Positions 1-8,151 are shown, counted from the first letter of the stretch. The stretch: 11,949 bases of DNA from a candidate division CSSED10-310 bacterium (GCA_016932295.1 JAFGDC010000271.1:1-11949), one strand, 5' to 3'. A program made the numbers and translations. The notes: generated from the letters alone by a model not told the origin.

Positions 1-2
1 CG

Positions 3-854
3 GTACGGGCGAAATATGTGTTGCAGGATCAGGAGCGTGTGGAAGAACTGATTCGAACAAGGACCGCGGATGCGCCGGCCGGCCTCAATCAGCTCGTGAG
101 GAGCCTGCCGACGGGTGAGGCACCGGGGGCGAGGACGCCCGGGCAGCAGGAGAAACCGCCGGCACATGTCATCAGGGGAGTGCACACGAAAACCGGCAAG
201 GTGCGCTTCATCTCGCACCTCGACTGGATGAGCCTGCTGGAAAAAGCGCTGCGCCGCGCGGTCATCCCGGTGGCCTTTTCCTCCGGGTTCAACCCGCATC
301 CCAAAATAACTTATGGCCCGCCATTGCCGGTGGGCGCCGAGTCCCTGCATGAACTGGTGGACATCAGGCTGGTTCGGCGGATGAGCGTCGAAAGCTTCCT
401 GGAGCGTATCAACAATCAGCTTCCCGCCGGCGTGCGATTCACCGGAGCGCAGGTGATTCCGCCAAATTACCCAGGATTCGCCAAGATGATCAAAGCCATT
501 GTATACCACGTTCACATGCCGGCGGCGATCAGGCAGCGGCTGCTTGCGGATGGTGTGGATGCCTGGCTCAATTTGACAAGGCTTTACAACGAAGGGGAGC
601 CCAATGCATGGCGGGGCATGTGCGAGACAATCGGTTATGACCCGCGAGGTGCCATCTGTGACAGCACCTTGTCGCGACAGGAAGAGGCTGAGATCACCAT
701 GCGGATTGTGCTGGCCCACGATGACTCCAGGTCGGTTCATCCCCTGGATTTGATGGGTCTGCCGTGCGGTCTTGATCGCCGGCAGCAGCGTGAGTTGCGC
801 CTCGTCCGGCTCGGTTTCTTCCGCGACCGGCGCGGGGAACAGCCGGTCACCTGA
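3..854 (+). CDS. Radical-SAM-associated DUF2344 (TIGR03936) protein, 5'-truncated
   Basis: The reading frame is open to the left edge, so this is the C-terminal 283 residues of a longer protein or a nearly whole small one. The DUF2344 core is clear: RFISHLD at about visible residues 68-74, followed by a GFNPHPKI..G.PLPVG block at about 95-111. This family is found either as a separate protein beside, or fused to the end of, a B12-binding radical SAM protein (TIGR03960). The first ~55 residues are charged and then Pro/Gly-rich, which fits a linker from an upstream radical SAM domain; fusion is inference, since the partner lies outside the window. A GTG at 18 could be an internal start, but no Shine-Dalgarno is seen before it. 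RNase G follows 15 nt downstream, the usual neighbour of this family. The molecular function is not established. Family assignment is confident; the true start is not. Confidence 0.85.
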   Translation, partial: VRAKYVLQDQERVEELIRTRTADAPAGLNQLVRSLPTGEAPGARTPGQQEKPPAHVIRGVHTKTGKVRFISHLDWMSLLEKALRRAVIPVAFSSGFNPHPKITYGPPLPVGAESLHELVDIRLVRRMSVESFLERINNQLPAGVRFTGAQVIPPNYPGFAKMIKAIVYHVHMPAAIRQRLLADGVDAWLNLTRLYNEGEPNAWRGMCETIGYDPRGAICDSTLSRQEEAEITMRIVLAHDDSRSVHPLDLMGLPCGLDRRQQRELRLVRLGFFRDRRGEQPVT

Positions 855-869
855 TATGAGGATTGCCAT

Positions 870-2387
870 ATGAACAAGAAAATCGTTGTCAATGCGGAAC
901 CCAACCAGACGCGTATCGCGTTGTTGGAAAATGATATTCCGGTCGAGTTGTACATCGAGGGACCGACCCACCAACGCCATCTCGGCAATATCATCAAGGG
1001 GATCGTGACCAAGGTGCTCCCCGGCATGCAAGCAGCCTTCGTCGATATTGGATTGAAGAAGGATGCGTTCCTCTATGTGATGGATGTGTTCGACAATACC
1101 GAGGAGTTCGCGAAGTTGTTGGGACGCGGTGAAGACGAGGAGGGGGTCGACGACTATACCGGTGCGGCCATCGAACCGATCCTGTCGGCGTCCATCGACG
1201 AACTGCTGCGCGAAGGCCAGGAAGTGCTCGTGCAGGTGAGTCGTGAACCCATGGGTTACAAGGGAGCACGGGTGACATCCCATATCACCCTGCCAGGTCG
1301 GTACCTGGTCTTCATGCCCACCGTCAACCACGTGGGTGTTTCCAAGAGAATCCAGGAAGATGAAGAGCGTCGCTGTCTGAAAGCGAGGATCAACGAATTA
1401 CGTCAGCCGAACTTGGGGTACATCGTGCGAACGGTGGGGCGCAACCGCGCTCCCGAGGACTTCAAGTCGGACATGGAATCGCTCAACAACCTCTGGCAGC
1501 GGATCCTCGATCGGGCTGACAAGGCTCGCCCTCCCAGCGTCATCCATCGCGATCTCGATCCGTTGTTTCGAACGGTGCGGGACCTGCTGGACAATGATGT
1601 GGAACGCCTCATCATCGACTCGGAAACCGAGTACCAGCGCTGCGTCGAATTCGTCGATACCATCCTCCCCCACCTGACCTCAAGGGTGAAACTGCATGTC
1701 AAGAACACCTCCATTTTTGAGGAATACGGCATTGGTGACGAGGTGGAGAAGGCACTGCAGCGGAAGGTCTGGCTCAAATCCGGCGGCTATATCGTCATCG
1801 ATCAAACCGAGGCGCTGGTGGCCATCGACGTCAATACCGGCCGTTATGTCGGCAAGCGGAATCTGGAGGAGACCATCACCAGGATCAATATCGAGGCGGC
1901 CAAGCTGGTCGGCCGGCAGATTCGATTGCGAGATCTCGGCGGGATCATTATTATCGACTTCATAGACATGACCGATGAGGAAGACCAGCGCAAGGTCTTG
2001 CAGGCTCTGGATGAGGTGTTGCGGCATGATCGCGCGCGCACCTGCGTGTACGGGTTCACCGAACTGGGGTTGGTGGAGATGACCAGGAAGCGGGTGCGGG
2101 GCAGCCTGAAGCGGTCCCTGGGCCAACCTTGTCCATATTGTGCCGGAGAGGGCATGATCAAGTCGCCGGTGGCGGTGGCATACGAGGTGTATCGCGAACT
2201 GCAGAAGGTCGGCGCCACCATTGAAAGTCCGCAGGTCACGTTGCGCGTCAATCCCGAGATTGCGCGATTGCTGCGCAGCGATCAGCGCGAACTTGTCGAG
2301 CAGTTGGAGGAAGCGTACGGTTGGAAGGTGATGATCAAATCCGAGGACTCGCTACATCACGAGCAGTTTGATATAGTGACGATGTAG
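870..2387 (+). CDS. rng: Ribonuclease G (Rne/Rng family)
   Basis: Cytoplasmic single-strand endoribonuclease of the RNase E/G family, involved in rRNA 5'-end maturation and mRNA decay. The 505-residue length matches RNase G and lacks the long C-terminal scaffold of RNase E. An S1 RNA-binding domain lies near residues 36-130 (GNIIKGIVTKVLPGMQAAFVDIG), interrupted by an acidic stretch at about 86-96. The DNase I-like catalytic part carries IDVNTG (Asp320) and IIIDFIDM (Asp363, Asp366), matching the metal-binding aspartates of the family. The zinc-link CPYC motif is at 421-424. The ATG has a GAGGA Shine-Dalgarno at 858-862, 7 nt upstream. It lies 15 nt after the DUF2344 gene and 24 nt before the propeller gene, so co-transcription is likely. 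All key residues are present; I see nothing broken. Confidence 0.96.
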   Translation: MNKKIVVNAEPNQTRIALLENDIPVELYIEGPTHQRHLGNIIKGIVTKVLPGMQAAFVDIGLKKDAFLYVMDVFDNTEEFAKLLGRGEDEEGVDDYTGAAIEPILSASIDELLREGQEVLVQVSREPMGYKGARVTSHITLPGRYLVFMPTVNHVGVSKRIQEDEERRCLKARINELRQPNLGYIVRTVGRNRAPEDFKSDMESLNNLWQRILDRADKARPPSVIHRDLDPLFRTVRDLLDNDVERLIIDSETEYQRCVEFVDTILPHLTSRVKLHVKNTSIFEEYGIGDEVEKALQRKVWLKSGGYIVIDQTEALVAIDVNTGRYVGKRNLEETITRINIEAAKLVGRQIRLRDLGGIIIIDFIDMTDEEDQRKVLQALDEVLRHDRARTCVYGFTELGLVEMTRKRVRGSLKRSLGQPCPYCAGEGMIKSPVAVAYEVYRELQKVGATIESPQVTLRVNPEIARLLRSDQRELVEQLEEAYGWKVMIKSEDSLHHEQFDIVTM

Positions 2388-2411
2388 GGTTGATATAAGC
2401 GAGGGAACAGC

Positions 2412-4322
2412 ATGAGACAGGGTCGTTTGACAGTTTTCCTGTGTGGCATGGTCTGCGCGGCGGGGCTTGTGGAGGGCGCGGCCTGGCCGAGCTTCCTGCA
2501 TGATGGAGGCAACACCGGACGCTCCCCGCACACTGTTTTCTCCCGACCGGGACTGCTGTGGTCGCAGGCTACCGGGGCGGTGGTCGCGGCGGCACCCATC
2601 ATCAGTGATGGAGGTGTCGCGTACTTCGGATCCTATGACGGCACTCTGCTGGCCGTGAACCAGGAGGGGGATGTGCTGTGGCGGTTTGCCGCGACCGCGG
2701 AGATTGATTCGACGCCGGCCGTGTTGCCCGACGGCACGGTCGTGTTCGGTGCCCTCGACGGGAAGCTCTATGCGCTCGATGCCGGCGGCGGACTTCTCTG
2801 GACCTATTCCACGGACAGCGCCATCCGCCGCAGCTCGCCGGCGGTCACCTCGGGCGGCGCCATTGCCATCGGTACCCTGGACGGGCGGCTCCTGGTCCTG
2901 GAGCCGAGTGGTGATCTGCGCTTCGAGGCGGCCCTGGGCGGACCATCCTGGTCGACCCCCGGTCTCGGCGGCGACATGATTTGTATCGGCAGTGATGGTG
3001 GTCCCGGCGGCGCCGGCGGCGCGGTGAGTGCGTTTTCCCTCGATTCCGGCACCCCACTGTGGCGGTATGAAACTACCGCTCATGTCCGTTCCGCCATCAT
3101 GGTACGACCGGACGGCGTGTTTTTCGTCACTGTCGCCGGAACGTTGATTGCCCTGCATCTCGATGGCACACCACGGTGGACGATGGATCTCGGCGCCGCG
3201 GCGCCATATACGTCAGCGGCGGCGGGATCAAACAGTGAACTTTACGTGGGCGCTGCCGACGGTTTTCATGCCGTGACCGCCGATGGCACACCGCTCTGGT
3301 CCTGGACCGATGGCATCGCCTGTCGAGGCGCCCCGGCCGTGGATGCTTCCGGTATCGTCATGACCGGAGCCGAAGACGGCAGACTCTACGCCTTCCATCC
3401 CGACGGCAGGATCGCCTGGTGGTTCGCCACCGGCGACCTCATCGCTTCAGCTCCCGCCATCGGAGAGGACGGCCGGGTCCTGGTGGGTTCCTTCGACAGC
3501 CGTCTCTACGCCCTCGTGTCCGCCACTCCCACACCCAGTCCCACCGCCACCGCCACTCCCACCCCAACCCCGTCACCCACCCCCTTTGAACCTCCTCCGC
3601 TGATCCTGGCCGCAGGGTATCTCGATTCCCATATCTCCACCGCCGCCGGCGGAAGTTTCAGCATGGTGGCCTGGGTGGTTGATCCCGACGGTGACGGCGT
3701 GAGATCCGTCGAAGTCCTGTTCAACGGAGATCCGGTGGCGGAACTACCGGCATCCCGGTACGCCGATGTGTATATGTATGAAAACATTCCGGTGCCGCCC
3801 GGCCTGTTGGACGGAGAATACCACCTGCAGCTCAGGGCTGCCGATTTCGCCGGCGCTGTAAGCGATACCTGGCCCGGTCTGACCATCCATACGGCCGAAA
3901 CGGCGACTGCCGGCGTGGATACTTCGGGAGTGCATGGCTTCATGCGCATTCTCCAAGGCTTCAGGCAGGCCGCCGGAACTGCTGCCGATCCCGCCGTCAA
4001 ACCCTGTATTTACGCGGCAGGCTTCATGGACACGTGGCTGCGGGAACATTCCAGCAGCCGTGTCACCGTCACCGCCTTCGCCGAACCCGGCGCAAATGGG
4101 AGTACCATGCAACTGTATCATCAACGCCAGGCCACCGGCGTCATGCTGGTGGATGACGGCGGCCACGGCGATTTCGCCGCGGCCGACGGCATCTTTGGCT
4201 TCACCACGGAAGGTGCCATCGAGACAGGCCTGGCCGGCACATATGACTTTCAAATTGCAATGACCAGCGGTTCGGGGGAGCGCAGTCACTTCTGGCCGTA
4301 CCTGGTCGTGACACGGGAATGA
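2412..4322 (+). CDS. Secreted PQQ-like beta-propeller protein with duplicated C-terminal Ig-like module
   Basis: A 636-residue exported protein. The N-terminus has a signal peptide (hydrophobic core VFLCGMVCAAGLV, likely cleavage near residue 23). Residues ~45-370 hold eight repeats of the PQQ/Trp type, each a glycine-aspartate turn such as G..DG.LYA followed by an LW-type strand end; this predicts an eight-bladed propeller. A Thr/Pro-rich linker spans 371-396. Two related beta-rich modules follow, about 396-492 and 531-634, sharing P.I.AAG..D near the start and GL.G.Y ... S..WP.L near the end. The second also has a DDGG.GD..AADGIF segment, like calcium-type loops of choice-of-anchor or Ig-like domains. 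There is no membrane anchor or sorting signal. The ATG has GAGGGA at 2401-2406. It sits 24 nt after rng and 1 nt before the NAT-like gene. Such propellers often act as scaffolds; the ligand is unknown. Confidence 0.85.
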   Translation: MRQGRLTVFLCGMVCAAGLVEGAAWPSFLHDGGNTGRSPHTVFSRPGLLWSQATGAVVAAAPIISDGGVAYFGSYDGTLLAVNQEGDVLWRFAATAEIDSTPAVLPDGTVVFGALDGKLYALDAGGGLLWTYSTDSAIRRSSPAVTSGGAIAIGTLDGRLLVLEPSGDLRFEAALGGPSWSTPGLGGDMICIGSDGGPGGAGGAVSAFSLDSGTPLWRYETTAHVRSAIMVRPDGVFFVTVAGTLIALHLDGTPRWTMDLGAAAPYTSAAAGSNSELYVGAADGFHAVTADGTPLWSWTDGIACRGAPAVDASGIVMTGAEDGRLYAFHPDGRIAWWFATGDLIASAPAIGEDGRVLVGSFDSRLYALVSATPTPSPTATATPTPTPSPTPFEPPPLILAAGYLDSHISTAAGGSFSMVAWVVDPDGDGVRSVEVLFNGDPVAELPASRYADVYMYENIPVPPGLLDGEYHLQLRAADFAGAVSDTWPGLTIHTAETATAGVDTSGVHGFMRILQGFRQAAGTAADPAVKPCIYAAGFMDTWLREHSSSRVTVTAFAEPGANGSTMQLYHQRQATGVMLVDDGGHGDFAAADGIFGFTTEGAIETGLAGTYDFQIAMTSGSGERSHFWPYLVVTRE

Positions 4323-4323
4323 T

Positions 4324-5175
4324 ATGAACTACGATCCGCAAGCCATCTCGGCCGTCTGTGACTCACCCGATCTGGCGGTGAGCATATTCAGAAGCGTGTG
4401 CCACATACAACCGGGCGGTGATCGAATACAGTTGCTGTATGCCATTGCCGACGGGTTTTCAAAGATACCCTACGAGAACGTCACCAAGATCCTCAAACAG
4501 TATTTCTACAGTGATTCGGAGCAGCGTCTGCGGGGCGCCGTGGAGCTGTTGGAAGGCTACCGCGACCATGGCACAGGCGGCACCTGCTTCTCACTTGTTC
4601 ATTGCCTCAGGAGTATCCTGGACGGGTATGGATTCACCAGCTATATCGTCATGGCTGACATGCATCACGAGCGTGACATCCATTGCGCCATCATGGTTAA
4701 ACTGGATGCCGTCAAAGTGCTGCTGGATCCGGGATACCTTATTCCCTATCCCGTCTTCCTGCCGCCACCCGGCGGCTTCGTACGGTCGCGAAATTACATG
4801 AACCGGGTTGAATACCGGCGGAGCCTCTGCGGAAGCTTTGTGGACCTGTATACGGTCAGCTCCACCAAGGTCGTGTGGCGTTACAGACTCAAGGATCAAC
4901 AGGTCAGCGACGAGCAGTTCCTGCATTTCTGGCAGCGGTCGTTCGGGTTGAACATGATGAATTCGATGGTCATCACGAAAGCAGACGACAGGGGCCAGAT
5001 CTATCTGCATAACGACCGGCTGCGCCTCATCCGGTACGAGAGCAAGGTGAACCGTCGCTTGAAGGACAACCTGGAAAGCCAGGTTTCAGCACTCTTCGGG
5101 ATATCTTCAGATCTCATTCGATCGGCAAGAGAACTGATTGAAGATAAAAGACATAAGGGTGAAAAGGAGTGCTGA
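4324..5175 (+). CDS. Arylamine N-acetyltransferase-like (NAT fold) protein
   Basis: A 283-residue soluble protein without a signal peptide. It resembles the arylamine N-acetyltransferase family, a thiol-transferase fold with a Cys-His-Asp triad. IPYENV at residues 48-53 matches the family's IPFENL motif. GGTCFSLV gives the candidate nucleophile Cys88, IHCAIMV gives His120 and LLDPGYL gives Asp136. The spacing (32 and 16 residues) is close to that of known NATs. The match is otherwise weak: the family's RGGYCFE is changed to GTGGTCFS, the N-terminal part is about 20 residues longer, and I cannot recognise an acyl-CoA pocket. It may act on another acyl donor, or as a transglutaminase-like hydrolase. 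Its ATG lies 1 nt after the propeller stop (TGATATG), suggesting translational coupling, and it overlaps the DUF4416 gene by 7 nt. Fold assignment is fairly firm; substrate is unknown. Confidence 0.75.
   Translation: MNYDPQAISAVCDSPDLAVSIFRSVCHIQPGGDRIQLLYAIADGFSKIPYENVTKILKQYFYSDSEQRLRGAVELLEGYRDHGTGGTCFSLVHCLRSILDGYGFTSYIVMADMHHERDIHCAIMVKLDAVKVLLDPGYLIPYPVFLPPPGGFVRSRNYMNRVEYRRSLCGSFVDLYTVSSTKVVWRYRLKDQQVSDEQFLHFWQRSFGLNMMNSMVITKADDRGQIYLHNDRLRLIRYESKVNRRLKDNLESQVSALFGISSDLIRSARELIEDKRHKGEKEC
5155..5159 (+). promoter_or_regulatory. Ribosome binding site for the DUF4416 gene
   Basis: AAGGG, 9 nt before the GTG at 5169. It lies inside the NAT-like coding region and supports the GTG start. 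A stronger-looking AAGGAG at 5164-5169 overlaps the start itself and cannot serve it. Confidence 0.5.
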
Positions 5176-5705
5176 CTGAACCGGATCCCGTAAAATACTT
5201 CATCGCTGTCCTTTCACCGTTGGCGCTGCCTTGCTGGGATGCGCTTCTCGACAAGGTGACAACGCACTGCGGTCCGGTCGACTTCGTGACTGCGCCCGTT
5301 CGTTTCCTCGTGTCCCGCTATTACGAGGAGGAAATGGGTGCGGATCTCTGGCGGCGGTTTATCTCACTCGAGCGCCTCATGTCACCTGGTATCCTGGCGG
5401 ACATGAAGCGTTGGACCATGATTGCGGAGGAGCAGTTCGCGGCTGCCGGTCACCGGGTGGTGAACCTTGATCCCGGCTACCTGGACTACAACAAGATGGT
5501 GCTGGCGTCGACCAAGTTCAATGGCCAGAAAATCTATTTGGAGAAAGGCATTTACGCCGATTTGACCCTGTTCTATTTTAAGGGTCGGTTCGATTCCTTC
5601 CCCTGGACATTCCCTGATTTCAGGGATGGTGCATATGAAACCGAGATGCGCGCCATGAGGGAGAGGTACTGCGCCCAACGCCGGGGAACCCCACTGGTTG
5701 AGTGA
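5169..5705 (+). CDS. DUF4416 family protein
   Basis: A 178-residue cytoplasmic protein that fits the DUF4416 family, whose members are about this length and share an NLDPG motif. Here VNLDPGYLDYNKMVLASTK-type sequence occupies residues 98-116. Further family-like blocks are YYEEEMG (51-57), GIYADLTLFYFKG (127-139) and WTFPDF (146-151). There is no signal peptide or membrane segment, and the biochemical function is unknown. The start is GTG at 5169, because an in-frame stop at 5160-5162 rules out an earlier one; AAGGG at 5155-5159, 9 nt upstream, is a reasonable ribosome binding site. The start overlaps the last 7 nt of the NAT-like gene, so translation is probably coupled. It is the last gene of the + strand run. 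Confidence 0.88.
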   Translation: MLTEPDPVKYFIAVLSPLALPCWDALLDKVTTHCGPVDFVTAPVRFLVSRYYEEEMGADLWRRFISLERLMSPGILADMKRWTMIAEEQFAAAGHRVVNLDPGYLDYNKMVLASTKFNGQKIYLEKGIYADLTLFYFKGRFDSFPWTFPDFRDGAYETEMRAMRERYCAQRRGTPLVE

Positions 5706-6090
5706 GGGGCGTAACGCGCCTGGGCGCCGGGGATCACGCGGGGTATAGACAATCGAAAGGCACATGACCGGGGGCGAACAGGCGATGCGGCCGGTTCACG
5801 TCGGACCTCCTCAGAAACATTGACGCCAGGACATGAATGTGCCGTCACTGCCCACTCCCCTCTTCGTCATCTGGTCGTCACCGCTTTTATGCGCATTCCG
5901 TCGTTCTTGTGACTCCGGTGATCCCGTTCAGGCCTGGCTCCCTCATCACGATCCTGATACAGACCGTGTTATCGGGAACATGGCATGGCGATGTTGATCA
6001 TTGACCAGAGTGATGAAAATCAGCATGTTACACCGCGCGGGAATGATCCAGCCTCAGCCCGGAGCTTCCCCGGAGCCCTTCCTCCAGGTT
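5706..6090. other. Convergent intergenic region, no gene recognised
   Basis: About 385 nt separate the ends of the DUF4416 gene (+) and the lytic transglycosylase gene (-). Only very short frames occur here, for example a 19-codon ATG frame at 5764-5823 with poor context. Small GC-rich foldbacks are visible just after 5705 (around 5706-5727) and near 6058-6080, but neither is followed by a T-run on the relevant strand, so I cannot call an intrinsic terminator. I see no tRNA, repeat array or attachment site. Confidence 0.6.
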
Positions 6091-8142
6091 TCAGGGATTG
6101 AAGGTGTACACCACCAGTGCCTGGCCCGGATGGACCAGAGCGTCCCTGGCGACCCCGTTGACCACCGCCAGGCTTTGCAACGAGACGCCGTATCGTTCGG
6201 CGATCATGGCAAGATATTCGCCCTTCTGAACCACGTGGGTTTTTTCATACACCGGACGGGGAGGATGTATCACCAGTTTCTGTCCGGGATAGATGTTGCC
6301 CCGTCTCAGGTTGTTCCAACGCATGATTTTCCTGTAATCCACGTCAAACGCCTCGCCGATGGCGAACAGGTAGTTGCCCTTCTTGACCAGATAGGTGATC
6401 CTGGTGGCACCTTCCGTCGTTTCGGAACCACCCGTATACACATTCAACGTCTCCCCGGCAATGATTCTGTAGGGCTGATCCAGGCCGTTCCAGTCAGCCA
6501 GCATTTGGTATTCCACGCCGAACCGCCGGGCGATGGTCTGCAAGGTGTCGCCGCGCTTGATGGTGTATGCGATCCTGGAGACAGGCGGTGATCCGACAGG
6601 CAGAAGCAGGCGGTCGCCGGGGACTGGAATGCCTATGGATGGATTGAGCATGCGGATGGTTTCAATTGAAGTGCCGAACCAGCGGGTGATCTGATCGAGC
6701 CTGTTGCCCCGTTGCACGATGTAAGTGAAGGTGCCGTCTCCGGGCGGAGTATCGCTCGGCGTCGGAGCCGTGGTGGGAACCGGCGCGCGCATGGCGGTGA
6801 ACACATCAGCCAGGCGGTACACCACACCGGTTGTCAGGATCTCCCGGTCCTTGGGAATGTAGATGGGGAAATTCTGCACGGGTGTGCTCGTGTTGCCGGC
6901 GGGAATATCGGGATTCAGGGCTCGCACCTCCTCTTCAGGAAGATCGAGCGCCTTCGCCACGTCTCTGATGCGGGCCACCGACGGCACCACCGCAATATCA
7001 TACTGTGTATCGAACTCTTCCAGCGTGCGCAGGTCGAATCCGAATCGCTTGGGATCCTTGGCGATCATCGCCGCCGCCATGATCTTGGGAATATACTCCC
7101 TGGTCTCCAGGGCCATGCAGTCACGAATATGCCAGAATGTCCTGTCCTCGAACGGGTTGTCCAACGTCCGCAGACAGTTCGAAATACGGGCCTCGCCTGC
7201 ATTATATGCTGCCATGGCAAGGAAAAAAGATTTCGAACCGAAGATGCCAATCAGGTCCAGGAGATATTCCCGCGCGGCCCTTGTTGACTTGATTGGATCG
7301 AGGCGTTCGTCGTAACGATGGGAAACGTGCAGCCCATACCGCTGGCCGGTGGCGGCGATGAACTGCCATATACCTCGGGCCCTGGCCCGACTGTAAGCGC
7401 GGCACTTGAACCCGCTTTCCACGAGCACCATGTAAATCAGATCCTCCGGCAGACTTTTCTCGGCGAAAACCTCTGCCACGATCGGTCGATACTTGGGCAA
7501 TCGTTCGTAGGCATGAGTGAAAAATTCCCTGCCGTCAGTCTGGTAAAACCGGATGTAGCGGTGTATCTCTTCCTTGACGGTGGCCAGTCCTTCCTCGTTT
7601 GGGAAGGGTTCGCCGAAGGTCAGGAACATTCGGCGAACCTGGCACTCGATGAAGGTGTCGTCATCCTTTTCCGAATCGCTTCCGCTGAGCGTCTCCAGCT
7701 TGTCCATTATCTGCGCCAGATCATATCCCTGGAAGGAATTGGGCAGGTTGACTCCCAGCAGTTCCAGCACTTTCATGTCATCGGGGATCTCTGTTTCCGT
7801 CAGCCGGATCATGGCATTGTCCAGCTTCAGCCTGGCATCATCGAACTGCCCGGCCTTGTAATGCTCCAGGCCTTCTATGGTCAGCTTGCGAGCTTCACTC
7901 AACAAATACAGCGTGCCGAGTGGTGGCGCTTCATCACCGTTGACTACCGGCTCATCGGCATCGGTCAACTCTCCATCGCCGATGTCCGCATCCGGACAGG
8001 GTGTTTGAATCAGCGTCGATCCGCCTTGCCCCGGTGGCGGCGACAACGGCCCGCCATCCGGAGGCCGATGGATGCAGGCACTCGCCAGAATCATCAACAG
8101 CAGCACGATAAGTTGATTTCGTGTCCCCATGTTCCGCTCCAT
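6091..8142 (-). CDS. mltD: MltD-type membrane-bound lytic murein transglycosylase with four LysM repeats
   Basis: A 683-residue predicted lipoprotein that cleaves peptidoglycan glycan strands. The signal peptide core LIVLLLMILASA precedes Cys23; Ile at +2 suggests outer-membrane sorting. Residues ~75-115 form helices with a TPR-like pair (EHYKAGQFDDARLKL). The SLT domain covers ~200-370, with the catalytic Glu242 in LVESGF, GIWQFIAATG at 257-266 and AAYNAGEARI at 311-320. A degenerate LysM-like piece (~385-430) is followed by a Pro/Thr linker and four LysM domains at about 472-515, 524-569, 582-626 and 635-680. E. coli MltD is shorter with fewer LysM repeats. The start at 8142 is chosen for its AGGAG site and because the signal peptide begins there; ATG at 8130 is also possible. 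A longer frame back to 8421 would run into the nucleotidase gene. It lies downstream of the nucleotidase on the same strand. Confidence 0.92.
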   Translation of the reverse strand: MERNMGTRNQLIVLLLMILASACIHRPPDGGPLSPPPGQGGSTLIQTPCPDADIGDGELTDADEPVVNGDEAPPLGTLYLLSEARKLTIEGLEHYKAGQFDDARLKLDNAMIRLTETEIPDDMKVLELLGVNLPNSFQGYDLAQIMDKLETLSGSDSEKDDDTFIECQVRRMFLTFGEPFPNEEGLATVKEEIHRYIRFYQTDGREFFTHAYERLPKYRPIVAEVFAEKSLPEDLIYMVLVESGFKCRAYSRARARGIWQFIAATGQRYGLHVSHRYDERLDPIKSTRAAREYLLDLIGIFGSKSFFLAMAAYNAGEARISNCLRTLDNPFEDRTFWHIRDCMALETREYIPKIMAAAMIAKDPKRFGFDLRTLEEFDTQYDIAVVPSVARIRDVAKALDLPEEEVRALNPDIPAGNTSTPVQNFPIYIPKDREILTTGVVYRLADVFTAMRAPVPTTAPTPSDTPPGDGTFTYIVQRGNRLDQITRWFGTSIETIRMLNPSIGIPVPGDRLLLPVGSPPVSRIAYTIKRGDTLQTIARRFGVEYQMLADWNGLDQPYRIIAGETLNVYTGGSETTEGATRITYLVKKGNYLFAIGEAFDVDYRKIMRWNNLRRGNIYPGQKLVIHPPRPVYEKTHVVQKGEYLAMIAERYGVSLQSLAVVNGVARDALVHPGQALVVYTFNP

Positions 8143-8146
8143 TCCG

Positions 8147-8151
8147 CTCCT
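8147..8151 (-). promoter_or_regulatory. Ribosome binding site deciding the mltD start
   Basis: AGGAG on the minus strand, 4 nt before the ATG at 8142. A second GGAG within the first codons could serve the alternative ATG at 8130. Both give the same lipoprotein signal peptide. Confidence 0.6.

Noticed and set aside
2352..3158. Minus strand frame of 268 codons opposite the propeller gene
   Set aside because: It is antisense to repeated propeller blades and of low-complexity composition, with no family match seen.
4726..5475. Shared LDPGYL in the NAT-like and DUF4416 proteins as a sign of common origin
   Set aside because: The motif is short and sits in different contexts: a triad aspartate in one, the NLDPG family motif in the other. 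The surrounding sequences do not align.
5706..5727. GC-rich foldback as terminator of the left operon
   Set aside because: The stems are only 4-5 bp and there is no T-run after them.
5764..5823. 19-codon frame in the convergent gap
   Set aside because: Spacing from a purine-rich stretch to the ATG is too short, there is no known peptide similarity, and such frames are expected by chance.
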